DNA of 64,000 nucleotides from Neobacillus sp. DY30 (GTDB lineage Bacteria > Bacillota > Bacilli > Bacillales > Cytobacillaceae). A model generated the notes under the pieces. The model did no database searches. It was given only the letters and a program-made list of their open reading frames with translations, and was not told the origin of the DNA. The DNA is taken from NCBI RefSeq assembly GCF_030123065.1, contig NZ_CP126093.1, positions 1,430,001 to 1,494,000 of the forward strand. The letters run 5' to 3'. This document shows, piece after piece, positions 1 to 8,830 of this stretch. The stretch's first letter is position 1. Each line of letters begins with the position of its first letter. The position numbers and the translations under genes were made by a program.

Positions 1-365
1 GTACGTTCGTTGAGCAGGCAAACAACGGGGATTCTGAGATGTTTATTCTAAGTTGGAGAAACGCAACTGGTGATGCCGATTATAATCAATACAACCTTTT
101 CCATACCAATTCTCAAGGAGCATCTGGAAATACCTTCTTCTATAGTAATAAAGAGGTAGATAGCTTAATTGAAGCTGCCCGTAAAGAAAAAGACCCTAAT
201 AAACGTATTGAACTATATGCTCAGTCACAAGAATTAGAAATGGAAGAAGCCGTCTATATTCCAGTAAGGGTGATTGAAAATCTCGCTGCTATCACGAAAG
301 ATATAAAAGGCTTTTCAATCAGCCCTTCTGGTTATTTAGAAATCAATGAAACTTCAATCAAATAG
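1..365 (+). CDS. ABC transporter substrate-binding protein, oligopeptide type (5'-truncated by window)
   Basis: This is the C-terminal part of a family 5 (peptide/nickel/opine-type) extracellular solute-binding protein. The reading frame is open from base 3 and continues without a stop, so the gene begins upstream of the window. Its stretch with the motif SWRNATGDADYNQ, a following NLFH and a late VYIPVRVIEN block matches almost residue for residue the C-termini of two full-length paralogs further on (ends at 3444 and 13568), closest to the first. It is followed by an imperfect hairpin and then by an amidohydrolase. It should deliver a ligand to the Opp/Dpp-type permease encoded at 7.8-11.7 kb, although a permease upstream of the window is also possible. 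Confidence 0.9.
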   Translation, partial: TFVEQANNGDSEMFILSWRNATGDADYNQYNLFHTNSQGASGNTFFYSNKEVDSLIEAARKEKDPNKRIELYAQSQELEMEEAVYIPVRVIENLAAITKDIKGFSISPSGYLEINETSIK

Positions 366-372
366 GTAATAG

Positions 373-411
373 GATAAGAGGGATATCCAAGTGGATACAC
401 CCTTTTATCTT
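373..411 (+). terminator. Imperfect hairpin between binding-protein gene and amidohydrolase
   Basis: An interrupted inverted repeat (GATAA..GGG..ATCC / GGAT..CCC..TTATC) follows the stop codon, and only a short T run follows. It is probably a partial terminator or an mRNA-stabilising 3' stem that lets some transcripts through to the amidohydrolase at 441. Confidence 0.45.
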
Positions 412-440
412 GTTAGAGTAATAGAAAGGGATGTTTTAAT

Positions 441-1664
441 ATGAGCCGTACTTTTTGGTTAACAAATGCCCGATTAGAAACGGGATATATTGTTGAAAAT
501 GATAGAGTAGCAGGAACAAAAACAGAGTTGTTTCACTTATTAATAGAGGATGGTAAAATCAAAAAAATAATAAAAGGACCAGTGCCTTTTGGAGATGAAC
601 ATCCCATTACGGATGCAGATGGGCTGCTCCTCCTTCCCTCATTTATTGAAAAGCATGTACATCTTGATAAGACCTACATGGGTGAGGACTTTAGGGCTTG
701 TATCCCGGCGTCAGGTGTTATTGAACGATGTGAAATAGAAAAAAACATTCTAGCATGCATTCCTTCCAGCACTCAGCAACGTGCAGAGGCTTTGCTAGAA
801 ATATTATTGTCTAATGGATCAACCCATGTAAGAACGCACGTGGATATCTATCCAGAAGCAGGATTAGACAATTTGGAAGGTGTCCAGCGTGCACTAAAAA
901 CATATTCAAATAGGCTGAGTGCTGAAATTGTTGCCTTTGCCCAGCATGGCTTGCTGCGTCCTGGTACTGTTCAACTAATAAGAGAAGCAGTAAGAAACGG
1001 TGCAGGGATTGTAGGGGCGGTTGACCCGGCAACGGTGGATCATAATATCGAAGCGTCATTAGTACAATTGATGGATTTGGCTGTCGAAGGGAATGCAGAT
1101 ATCGACTTGCATTTACATGACCCTGGACACTTAGGAACTTTCACTATGAAACGACTTGCTTATTTAACCAAGCAAGCAGGATGGGAAGGAAGGGTAGCAG
1201 TCAGTCATGCATTCGGATTGGGAGATGTCTCCAAAGAAGAAGCAATAGAAATGGCAGGGATTTTAAGAGAAGCTGGAATCTCCATTGTAACCAGTCTTCC
1301 AATTGGTCGGAATATTCCACCTGTAAATCTTTTAAATGAATATGGAGTAGATGTAGCCGTAGGGAACGATAATATCTATGATTCTTGGTGGCCTACAGGA
1401 AATGGTGATGTACTAGAAAGGGCTGGTCGTCTGATTGAACGATTCAGATGGACAGATGAGGTTTCACTTGGTCAAGCTTTAAAGTATATCACAGGGGGAA
1501 AAACTCTATTAGATAAGGATGGGAAGCAGTTATGGCCAAAGGCTGGTGATGCTGCGAATATCGTCCTTGTAGAAGCCAGCTGTGCGGCTGAAGCAGTTGC
1601 TAGACGATCAAAACGTAAAGCAGTTATCTATAAAGGTAACGTAGTTTATGGTACCTTGCATTAA
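441..1664 (+). CDS. Amidohydrolase, cytosine-deaminase-like (paralog 1)
   Basis: This 407-residue metal-dependent hydrolase belongs to the amidohydrolase superfamily and most resembles the cytosine deaminase/AtzC branch. Visible metal and catalytic positions are H72-x-H74 in a HVHLDKT motif, H224-L-H226-D227, H256 in SHAF, and D310 in GNDN. Cytosine deaminases carry a Glu three residues after the third metal His; here that place is Asp227. They also carry HDD rather than NDN before the last catalytic Asp. These changes suggest a different substrate, probably another ring amine or amide. The start is ATG behind AAAGGG. It lies 75 bases after a binding-protein gene and is followed by a terminator. 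The protein has no signal peptide, so it acts in the cytosol. The exact substrate is unknown. Confidence 0.85.
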   Translation: MSRTFWLTNARLETGYIVENDRVAGTKTELFHLLIEDGKIKKIIKGPVPFGDEHPITDADGLLLLPSFIEKHVHLDKTYMGEDFRACIPASGVIERCEIEKNILACIPSSTQQRAEALLEILLSNGSTHVRTHVDIYPEAGLDNLEGVQRALKTYSNRLSAEIVAFAQHGLLRPGTVQLIREAVRNGAGIVGAVDPATVDHNIEASLVQLMDLAVEGNADIDLHLHDPGHLGTFTMKRLAYLTKQAGWEGRVAVSHAFGLGDVSKEEAIEMAGILREAGISIVTSLPIGRNIPPVNLLNEYGVDVAVGNDNIYDSWWPTGNGDVLERAGRLIERFRWTDEVSLGQALKYITGGKTLLDKDGKQLWPKAGDAANIVLVEASCAAEAVARRSKRKAVIYKGNVVYGTLH

Positions 1665-1697
1665 AATCATTATTCATGTAGCAGTAATTCAATCATA

Positions 1698-1726
1698 AAG
1701 GGGATGGATTTTTACATCCTCTTTTT
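1698..1726 (+). terminator. Rho-independent terminator
   Basis: The stem AGGGGATG / CATCCTCT (one G-T pair) is followed by TTTTT, directly after the first amidohydrolase. Confidence 0.75.
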
Positions 1727-1744
1727 GATATTGTTTTTAGTAGA

Positions 1745-1838
1745 TTTTTAGGACCACAAGAGACCACTAAAAGTAGTAAAGATAACGAAAATAGTAGTAA
1801 AGATTTTCGATAAAAATATTCCGAATATTTTCTATAAT
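1745..1838 (+). promoter_or_regulatory. Operator-rich promoter region of the second binding-protein gene
   Basis: The sequence shows TTTTTAGGACCA (1745-1756, repeated exactly at 17974-17985), a direct repeat AGTAGTAAAGAT at 1772-1783 and 1793-1804 (21 bp period, two helical turns), a perfect palindrome AATATTCCGAATATT at 1815-1829, and a TATAAT -10-like box at 1833-1838. No good -35 hexamer is visible, which fits an activator-dependent promoter. Binding by the PucR-type regulator or the AraC-type response regulator of this island is inference. Confidence 0.5.
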
Positions 1839-1878
1839 TAAATTAGATAGAAAATAAGCAGAAACAAGGGGGAGAGTC

Positions 1879-3444
1879 ATGAAACAAAAATTAAATATCG
1901 GAAAATTTTTTCTGGTACTACTAATCATTATGGCGATTTCTGGTTGTTCGACAAATGATAATGCTGGGACAACTGGAAATGAAAAGGGAGATAAAGTGAA
2001 TAATGGCGGTACCTTGGTAATTGTTCGTTTATCAGACGCAGAGAACTTAGATCATCATTTTATGAATACGATCAATGCAGCTAGTATAACCCATGGGAAA
2101 GTTTATGAGGGCTTGGTAGGAAGAGATAAAGATTCTCAAATTCAGCCTTTATTGGCAAAATCATGGAAACAGGTGGATGATAAAACCTGGGAATTTAAAT
2201 TAAGAGATGATGTGAAATTTCATGATGGAACACTTTTTAATGCAAGCGCTGTCAAAATGAATTTTGACAGGCTTTTAGATCCGAATGTAAATGCACCTAG
2301 GGCCGGTGTATTTAAGATGGTTAGTGAAGTGAAAGTCATCGATGAATTTACAGTTCAATTTATCTTAGATGAATCGTTTGCACCTTTACTCTCCATCCTG
2401 GCCAGTCATGAGGGAGGAATTATAAGTCCTAATGCGATTGAGAAGTTTGGCAAGAACATCATCAATGAACCAAATGGAACCGGGCCTTTTTCATTTGAAT
2501 CTTGGAAACCAGGCCAAGAAATAGTATTAGCTAAAAATGAGCAATATTTTGGAGATAAAGCAAAGGTGGATAAAGTTATTTTTAAAATTGTTCCCGAGGA
2601 AACAACCAGAACCTCAATGATTGAGACAGGTGAAGCACATATAGCAGAGCCGCTTTCTGTAACGATGATGGATACAGTAGATGCTTCATCAGCAATGGAA
2701 GTCTATCGGAGTGAAGGTTTTGGTACGGAATATATTGGTTTTAACACGGAGAAAAAACCATTTAATGATATCCGTGTCCGAAAAGCGATTGCACATGCCA
2801 TTGAAATGGATTCTATTATCAAGGGTGTATTTAATAACGTAGGAAAAAAAGCGAATTCTCTATTAGGATCTCAAGTATTTGGATATCATGAAAGTTTGAA
2901 AGCTTATGAATTTAACGTAAATGAAGCTAAGAGATTATTGGCAGAAGCAGGATATCCTAATGGTTTAAAAACAATCTTGTCAACCAATGATGTAAAGGAA
3001 AGAATAAGTCTTGCAGAAGTTGTTCAATCACAGTTAAAAGGGATTGGTGTTGACGTAGAAATACAGGTATTTGAAGCTGGAACTTTTATTGAGAAAAGAA
3101 ATAGAGGAGAATCACAAATGTTTATTAATAGCTGGAGAAATGCAACTGGTGACGCCGATTACAATCAATTCAATCTTTTCCACTCGTCTTCAAAGGGACC
3201 TGCTGGTAATGTCTTCTTTTATAGTAATGAAAGGGTTGATCAGTTAGTTAATGCTGGACGAATAGAGAGTGATCCAGAAAAACGCATACAGATTTATGCG
3301 GAGGCACAAGAATTAGAAATGCAGGATGCTGTATATGTACCTGTACGTGTCATTGAAAACGTAGCTGCTGTTTCGAAAAATGTTGATGGTTTTAGAATCA
3401 GTGCGGCTGGGTATTTAGAACTTAATGATGTCTCAATTAAATAA
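1879..3444 (+). CDS. ABC transporter substrate-binding lipoprotein, oligopeptide type (paralog 2)
   Basis: This 521-residue family 5 solute-binding protein is exported and lipid-anchored. A short charged N-terminus and a hydrophobic segment end in a lipobox around Cys23 (AISGC). The family hallmark of HDGT and NA..VK motifs near residues 115-130 is present, as are the late ATGDADYNQ and PVRVIEN blocks shared with its two paralogs. The start is ATG with the site AAGGGGGAGAG. It stands alone as a unit between terminators, with an operator-like upstream region, so it can be induced separately from the permease genes it presumably serves. The ligand is not predictable; the neighbouring deaminases suggest a small nitrogenous compound rather than peptides. 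Confidence 0.9.
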   Translation: MKQKLNIGKFFLVLLIIMAISGCSTNDNAGTTGNEKGDKVNNGGTLVIVRLSDAENLDHHFMNTINAASITHGKVYEGLVGRDKDSQIQPLLAKSWKQVDDKTWEFKLRDDVKFHDGTLFNASAVKMNFDRLLDPNVNAPRAGVFKMVSEVKVIDEFTVQFILDESFAPLLSILASHEGGIISPNAIEKFGKNIINEPNGTGPFSFESWKPGQEIVLAKNEQYFGDKAKVDKVIFKIVPEETTRTSMIETGEAHIAEPLSVTMMDTVDASSAMEVYRSEGFGTEYIGFNTEKKPFNDIRVRKAIAHAIEMDSIIKGVFNNVGKKANSLLGSQVFGYHESLKAYEFNVNEAKRLLAEAGYPNGLKTILSTNDVKERISLAEVVQSQLKGIGVDVEIQVFEAGTFIEKRNRGESQMFINSWRNATGDADYNQFNLFHSSSKGPAGNVFFYSNERVDQLVNAGRIESDPEKRIQIYAEAQELEMQDAVYVPVRVIENVAAVSKNVDGFRISAAGYLELNDVSIK

Positions 3445-3459
3445 CGAATTAATAGCAGG

Positions 3460-3515
3460 AGAGGCTGGTTCTAATGGTTGGTAAGTGACAACCATTTAGA
3501 GACAGCCTCTTTTTT
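3460..3515. terminator. Long bidirectional terminator between convergent units
   Basis: A long hairpin (AGAGGCTG..TCTAATGGTTG, loop, CAACCATTTAGA..CAGCCTCT) is followed by a T run on the plus strand. It separates the second binding-protein gene from the convergent transporter operon on the minus strand. Confidence 0.85.
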
Positions 3516-4956
3516 ATTCCTTTATTACACTTAAACCAAATTGTTTACTAAAATAATACAATGATAGATATAAAGGAATGGCTAGAAATATCCCTGTAAA
3601 CCAAGAAATACTAGTTAACGGACCAAGTAGGGGTACAAAATTACCTATTAGGCTTATTATGCCTGCAAAGATGGTTGCAATCATAGCAGGAAGATTAATC
3701 CCGTTAGAATATCGATTGTGATTAGTAGAATATAATTCTTGTAAATTAATTTCTTTTTTACAAATTAGGAAATAATTTGTTAGCGTTACACCAATGACGG
3801 GACTTAACAATCCTCCTACAATATTTAAAAAGGCAAATATACTCGTTGGGTTCTCCATTAACTTCCAAGGCATAATAAGTATACCAATAATGGTCGCAGC
3901 TAGAGCTCCTGTTCTAAAATTCAATTTTTTTGGAAATAGAGAAGCAAGTTGATAGCCAGCTGGTATGATATTCCCAACAATATTAACTGATAATGTAGAT
4001 AAGCAAATCGTTAGAAGTGAAAGGGTAATAGCAAATCTACTATCGAATCGCTCGACCACTTCAAGTACATTCCAAATCGGAACACCAAAAGCAATCTCTG
4101 AACCCACAATGATTGAAATGCTTGCTACAGCAAATAATAAATACGTAATAAACAATCCAGAAATCTGTCCCATTGACTGATCTTTATTGGAACGAGAAAA
4201 CCTAGTAATATCAGAAACACTTAGAATTTGTGCAACCCAGGTTGCCATAATTGCTGAAACACAACTTATGAAAACGAAAATACTATTTCCTTCGACCCCG
4301 CTTGAACTATAGTTTAGTATAGGTTCAAATCCACCTGCCAATTTTATGGACCAGAAAGCCATTCCGCCAAAAACCACAAAAATTAATGGGGATACCATTT
4401 TTGTTAACTTCCCTAATCGATCGATACCGGCAAAAATGAATAAAACATTAATGATCCAGAAGAGTAGAAAGGAAAGGAGACCAGGAAGGGTTAATCCAAA
4501 AAAGTTAAAACTTCCTCCCAAAGATAAATACTCTGGCCAAAATTCCCCTATTAAGATACTAATGGCTAGACTGCCTGCATAGGTTTGAAGACCGAACCAC
4601 ATAATTGCGGCAATAACGCCTCGTAGAACACCCGGAAAGAGAGCACCCTTTTTTCCATAGCTTGCACGAAGCAGAATAGAAAATGGAATTCCATATTTGC
4701 TGCCGGCATGCCCATTCAATACCATCATGACTGATAGTAATATAGAAGAAATGATAATGATAAAGAATACCTGCCAAATCGATAAGCCTAATGCAAAGAA
4801 TCCGCCAATTGTTACATACGAAGGCACGTTATGAACAGAGCCCATCCAGATGGAAAAAAATTGACCTTTCCTCCATGTTCTAGCCTCAGATGGAGTTGGT
4901 AATAAATCGGGGCTATAATGGGCTTGATTTTCAATTCGTGCATAATTTTGTCCCAA
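3514..4956 (-). CDS. NCS1-family nucleobase/hydantoin-type permease
   Basis: This 480-residue polytopic membrane protein belongs to the nucleobase:cation symporter-1 family (Mhp1, allantoin and cytosine permeases). Typical marks are the N-terminal NxxLxPTP..R.W region, WxG.VHNVPSY, a LNGHAGSKYGIPF stretch near residues 83-95, a WFGLQTYAG helix, and about twelve hydrophobic segments. It starts at TTG with a strong AGGAGG eight bases upstream; the stop of the preceding gene overlaps that site, so translation is coupled. It is the last gene of a four-gene minus-strand operon after the kinase, response regulator and SSS symporter. Import of the substrate or product of the island's deaminases is inference. 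Confidence 0.85.
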   Translation of the reverse strand: MGQNYARIENQAHYSPDLLPTPSEARTWRKGQFFSIWMGSVHNVPSYVTIGGFFALGLSIWQVFFIIIISSILLSVMMVLNGHAGSKYGIPFSILLRASYGKKGALFPGVLRGVIAAIMWFGLQTYAGSLAISILIGEFWPEYLSLGGSFNFFGLTLPGLLSFLLFWIINVLFIFAGIDRLGKLTKMVSPLIFVVFGGMAFWSIKLAGGFEPILNYSSSGVEGNSIFVFISCVSAIMATWVAQILSVSDITRFSRSNKDQSMGQISGLFITYLLFAVASISIIVGSEIAFGVPIWNVLEVVERFDSRFAITLSLLTICLSTLSVNIVGNIIPAGYQLASLFPKKLNFRTGALAATIIGILIMPWKLMENPTSIFAFLNIVGGLLSPVIGVTLTNYFLICKKEINLQELYSTNHNRYSNGINLPAMIATIFAGIISLIGNFVPLLGPLTSISWFTGIFLAIPLYLSLYYFSKQFGLSVIKE

Positions 4957-4968
4957 ACAACCCGCCTC

Positions 4969-6282
4969 CTATGATACCTTACTATTATTTCTTGTTATTG
5001 TTTTATAGATTAAGACAAGAAGACATAGAACTGTTGAAATCATAAAGCTAAGCCATATTCCTTTAAAGTCATCAGTCATAGAAACAAAAATATAGCCTCC
5101 AATAGCTCCAATAAAGGATGAAAAGGGGACCATGAAAGGAAGGATACCTTTACTAAGGATAATATAAATAATTGGGCTAATTATCGCCGCATAAATATTC
5201 CCAGTAAAAAATAAAAGCTTGAGCGGACTGGGAGTAAGAATACTTACGATAACAAGCAAACAGACACATACTGACCCTGAAAAAATATAAGTGTATTTCC
5301 ATTTTTCATCGTTTGTCAGACTAATAAACATTTCCACTATATTTTTTACAAAAAGGGTAGTTGTTGCGTGCAATTCTGCACTTAGGGCCGAAGCTATTGA
5401 ACTAAAAATAAAGACAACAAATAGGACGATTAGTATGGATGATTGGATTCTGTTGACTAATTCAGAGAACAAGGAATATATATTTTCAAAACTTCTTCCA
5501 AAAATTGTAATCATTAATAAAGAGGATAAAGCCAGTGGGATGGTTGCCCAAATTAATCCTGTTAAGGTAAAGGTTATTTGAACCTTTTCTTTTTGAATAA
5601 TAAACATTCTTTGCCATGAAGCACGGTCTATCAAAACTTGACCAAAAAAGACAAAGATTGCTGTAAAAATAAACCAAAAAGCATCCGTGTTCTTTATATA
5701 CAATAAATAAGGATGATATAGCTTAATCCCATCATAAACAGGATAAACCCCGTCTTGAATATAAAAGTAGACCGGGATAATAATGACCGCTGCAAAAATA
5801 AGGGTGACATTAACAGCAGCCATTTGGTGAAGGCGTTGCATGCCTCCGGCTCCTCCGATAAAAAAACAGAAAGTTAAAAAAAGCAATAACCCAATAAAAT
5901 GAGGAATCGGAAAAATCATATGGATAAGAATTCCTGCACCCATCCCTTGGACAAATAAGGAATGAAAGCTAGTTAGGAGCATAACTGTTAACATTATCCA
6001 ATATCCGCTTGGTGTTAATTTTTCTTTTAAAACATCTCCAATTGTGTCGTGACCAAGATAATTCTCCCGGATTTTACTTGCCAAAAAACCAAATAAAATA
6101 TAGGATAACGCCCCAACTAGGGAGTATCCAATTCCACCGATAATTCCGTATTTGAGTAAGGTTTCCGGAGAGGAAAGTATTGTGTTTCCTGTTACCCATC
6201 GAGCCAGTAAACTTACAACTCCAAAGCTTACCCCGAGCTTTATAGCACCACTGATATATAACTGATAATCATTATTTCTCAA
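4969..6282 (-). CDS. SSS-family (sodium:solute) symporter-like membrane protein
   Basis: This 437-residue protein has about twelve or thirteen hydrophobic helices. The order of features resembles the sodium:solute symporter family: GIIGGIGYSLVGAL in an early helix, GGAGGMQRLHQ in the middle, and DRASWQRMF around residue 215-225, the place where these proteins carry a DxxxWQR-like motif. It is somewhat shorter than the usual 470-550 residues. The start TTG overlaps the stop of the response-regulator gene (TTGA), behind AAGGGAG, showing translational coupling. It could be a transporter or, given its link to a kinase and regulator, a transporter-like sensor. The family call is moderately secure; the substrate is unknown. 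Confidence 0.65.
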   Translation of the reverse strand: MRNNDYQLYISGAIKLGVSFGVVSLLARWVTGNTILSSPETLLKYGIIGGIGYSLVGALSYILFGFLASKIRENYLGHDTIGDVLKEKLTPSGYWIMLTVMLLTSFHSLFVQGMGAGILIHMIFPIPHFIGLLLFLTFCFFIGGAGGMQRLHQMAAVNVTLIFAAVIIIPVYFYIQDGVYPVYDGIKLYHPYLLYIKNTDAFWFIFTAIFVFFGQVLIDRASWQRMFIIQKEKVQITFTLTGLIWATIPLALSSLLMITIFGRSFENIYSLFSELVNRIQSSILIVLFVVFIFSSIASALSAELHATTTLFVKNIVEMFISLTNDEKWKYTYIFSGSVCVCLLVIVSILTPSPLKLLFFTGNIYAAIISPIIYIILSKGILPFMVPFSSFIGAIGGYIFVSMTDDFKGIWLSFMISTVLCLLVLIYKTITRNNSKVS

Positions 6283-6971
6283 TGAAATGTCTCCCTTAAG
6301 CGATAATCCCTAGGTGATTGACCTGTCATTTTTCGGAAAATTTGGCTGAAATAATGCTGGCTGTTAAAACCGCATCTTTCAGAAATCGTACTAATACTTA
6401 GATCAGGATACTCAACAAGCATTCTTTGAGCTTCCTTTAAGCGAAACTCATTTAAATACTCGGAAAAGCCCATCCCAACTTCCTCATGAAATTTTCTACT
6501 TAAATAAGCGGGATTAATATGAATTTTTGAAGCTAAATAATTTAACGTTAATTTCTCACTATATTCCGCATGAATAATGCTAATTGCATTTACAATTTGC
6601 TCTGAGTATCGCCCTATTCTTTCATACTTGCTTAATACGACCATTAATTCATCTTCAATAATGGGTTTGGTTATGTAATCAACTACCCCAATTCTTATCG
6701 AAGTTTGAGCATATTCAAAATTTTGAAAAGCAGTAACCATTATAATGTCAATCGTATACGTTTGTGTTAATTCTTTAGCTAAATCTAATCCATTTTTACC
6801 GGGAATCTGAATATCTAGAAATGCAAGAAAGATGTCATGTTGCTTAACGATTTGGAGTGCTATGGAAGCATCTTGAGCTTTGAAAATTTTCCAATTTGGA
6901 AATTTTTTATGGATTAAATACTCAAGCTGCTCTAATTCTAGCGGTTCATCATCAACGAGCAGGATATTCAT
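6279..6971 (-). CDS. Two-component response regulator, AraC-type output (YesN-like)
   Basis: This 230-residue regulator has an N-terminal receiver domain (acidic pocket DDE at 7-9, phosphoacceptor Asp53 in FLDIQIPG, Lys in YITKP near 102) and a C-terminal AraC/XylS double helix-turn-helix (about residues 130-228, with the QHYFSQIFRKMTGQSP.DYR signature). It follows the kinase gene by 18 bases and overlaps the symporter gene by four. The expected role is transcription activation of transport genes in the island upon phosphorylation; direct-repeat sites such as those at 1772-1804 fit AraC-type binding, but this is inference. Confidence 0.92.
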   Translation of the reverse strand: MNILLVDDEPLELEQLEYLIHKKFPNWKIFKAQDASIALQIVKQHDIFLAFLDIQIPGKNGLDLAKELTQTYTIDIIMVTAFQNFEYAQTSIRIGVVDYITKPIIEDELMVVLSKYERIGRYSEQIVNAISIIHAEYSEKLTLNYLASKIHINPAYLSRKFHEEVGMGFSEYLNEFRLKEAQRMLVEYPDLSISTISERCGFNSQHYFSQIFRKMTGQSPRDYRLRETFH

Positions 6972-6989
6972 TCGTAATGTTCACCTTCC

Positions 6990-7739
6990 TTAAATTTCAG
7001 ATTTTTGTATGAATGGAAAAATAGCTAAAACACTTGTTCCATTGTCTGAGTTGATTAATTGCACAGATGTTTTACTATCTGGGAATAATAACTCCAGCCT
7101 TTTCTTAATGTTTTCTAAACCAAGTCCTCTATCTGGTGACAGTTGCTCAGATCCTTCAATCGTATTGTTCCATACCGTGATATGAATGTCTTTTTCTCGT
7201 TTTTCAATGGTTGTTTTTAAAAAGGCTTCACCAACATATCTCTCAAAAGAATGTTTAAAAGCATTTTCGATGAAGGTTTGAATAATAAAAGGGATGGTAA
7301 TGGCTTGGTATACATTAGGATCAATCGTAAATTCATAATACAGCCTGTCTCGAAAACGTATTTTTTGTATTTCTAGATAATAATTGACATAGGTGATTTC
7401 CTGATCGATTGTAATAAATGTGTTATTCGTTTGATACTTAAATTTAAGAAGTTTTGATAGTGTTTCAATCGATCGAATTAATTCTGTTTTTCGATCCAGC
7501 CTTGCTAGGCTTAGTATCGAATTTAATGTATTAAAAAAGAAATGAGGCTGTATTTCTTGATTCAATTGGTTATAGAGGGCAGTTTGCAGCTCTCTTTCAA
7601 GAGTAATTTCCCGTGTTTTTTTTTCCAGCAGGTCAATTCGCTTTTCAAAAATAAATAAGAAAAGCAAGGTAAAGGCCCCTAGTAAAGGAGCTAGAGCGGC
7701 AATCATAATATTTAGGGAGAAAGCTTCAACTGTTAACAT
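6990..7739 (-). CDS. Sensor histidine kinase, LytS/YesM type
   Basis: This 249-residue kinase has a His_kinase domain of the LytS/YesM type: phosphoacceptor His66 in QPHFFFNTLNSI, then an HATPase domain with FIENAFKHSF and GLGLENIKKRLELLF. It is very short. The N-terminus has only one hydrophobic segment (about residues 8-31) and no extracellular sensor domain, so it may read the state of a partner such as the symporter-like protein in the same operon. The start ATG follows AAGGAG. It is the first gene of kinase, regulator, symporter, NCS1 permease. A terminator for the preceding ABC operon lies only 25 bases upstream, which leaves little room for an independent promoter. Confidence 0.9.
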   Translation of the reverse strand: MLTVEAFSLNIMIAALAPLLGAFTLLFLFIFEKRIDLLEKKTREITLERELQTALYNQLNQEIQPHFFFNTLNSILSLARLDRKTELIRSIETLSKLLKFKYQTNNTFITIDQEITYVNYYLEIQKIRFRDRLYYEFTIDPNVYQAITIPFIIQTFIENAFKHSFERYVGEAFLKTTIEKREKDIHITVWNNTIEGSEQLSPDRGLGLENIKKRLELLFPDSKTSVQLINSDNGTSVLAIFPFIQKSEI

Positions 7740-7763
7740 AACCGGAATTCTCCTTTATATATG

Positions 7764-7795
7764 AAAAAGGGAGGCTATTGCTTCTCCCTTTTTTA
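7764..7795 (-). terminator. Rho-independent terminator of the ABC transporter operon
   Basis: The inverted repeat AAAGGGAG / CTCCCTTT has a ten-base loop and T runs on both strands. On the minus strand it follows the last ATPase gene and precedes the kinase gene. Confidence 0.8.
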
Positions 7796-7837
7796 ATATA
7801 ATATTTTACCTTATTTGCGTATTATTAGAAAATAATC

Positions 7838-8830
7838 TTATAAAAACTTTTCTGCGTAATGACAGCTGACCATATGATTTGTATCTAATTCTCTTAAAGC
7901 TGGTTCTTCTGTTTTACATTTCTCCGTTGCAAATGGACATCGGGTATGGAAGCGGCAGCCGTTTGGCGGATTAATAGGGGAGGGAACGTCTCCTTTTAAA
8001 ACCAACCGTTCACGTTTTAATTCCGGATTTGGTACAGGTATTGATGATAGCAAAGCCCTTGTATATGGATGCAGCGGTGTATCAAATAAATCTTTTTTAT
8101 CTGCAATCTCAACAACTTTCCCTAGATACATAACCATAACCCGATCGGAGATATGTCTTACTACACTAAGATCGTGAGAAATAAATAAAAAGGTTAGTCC
8201 AAACTGCTTTTGCAGATTCTTTAATAGATTTAGGATTTGTGCCTGAATTGATACATCTAAGGCAGAAACAGCTTCGTCGCAGATAATTAATTTTGGATTT
8301 ACTGCAAGGGCTCTGGCAATCCCAATCCTCTGACGTTGTCCGCCGCTGAATTCATGAGGATAGCGGTCAAGAGCCTCTGGCGGAAGACCAACATATCCGA
8401 GTAATTCAAGCATTCGATCGACTCTTTTTGATTTATCTACTACATCTTGGATAGCCATCGCTTCATTTAAAATTTGCTTTACAGTTTGCCTTGGGTTAAG
8501 AGAAGCAAAAGGATCTTGAAATATTACCTGTAAATCACCTCGAAGTTTTCTCATTTCTTTCTTATTTAAACCTAAGATGTCTTTCCCAGAATAATAGACC
8601 TTTCCGTCTGTAGGTTCATCAAGTCTTAAAATCGCACGGCCAGTTGTTGATTTTCCGCAGCCTGATTCACCTACAATACTTAACGTCTCCCCTTCGAATA
8701 AATGGAAGGAGACGTCGTCTACTGCCTTTACATATGATTTTGGCTTGAAGATAGAGTCTGTTTTTACAGGGAAATATTGTTTTAACTGGTCTACTTGTAA
8801 TAATACTTTCTTATCTGCTGCAACCTGCAT
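7838..8830 (-). CDS. Oligopeptide-type ABC transporter ATP-binding protein (OppF/DppF-like)
   Basis: This 330-residue ATPase has Walker [10 protein letters not shown], signature FSGGQRQR, Walker B IICDEAVSALD, and the C-terminal oligopeptide-type extension with Cys residues in NGCRFHTRCP and later VSCHY, typical of OppF/DppF (these bind an iron-sulfur cluster in some relatives). The longest frame begins 33 bases upstream, but ATG at 8830 overlaps the stop of the preceding ATPase (TAATG) and has AGAGGAGG at good spacing, so I use it. It forms the nucleotide-binding pair with the next protein in a permease-ATPase operon and energises uptake of whatever the three binding lipoproteins capture. 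Confidence 0.93.
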   Translation of the reverse strand: MQVAADKKVLLQVDQLKQYFPVKTDSIFKPKSYVKAVDDVSFHLFEGETLSIVGESGCGKSTTGRAILRLDEPTDGKVYYSGKDILGLNKKEMRKLRGDLQVIFQDPFASLNPRQTVKQILNEAMAIQDVVDKSKRVDRMLELLGYVGLPPEALDRYPHEFSGGQRQRIGIARALAVNPKLIICDEAVSALDVSIQAQILNLLKNLQKQFGLTFLFISHDLSVVRHISDRVMVMYLGKVVEIADKKDLFDTPLHPYTRALLSSIPVPNPELKRERLVLKGDVPSPINPPNGCRFHTRCPFATEKCKTEEPALRELDTNHMVSCHYAEKFL

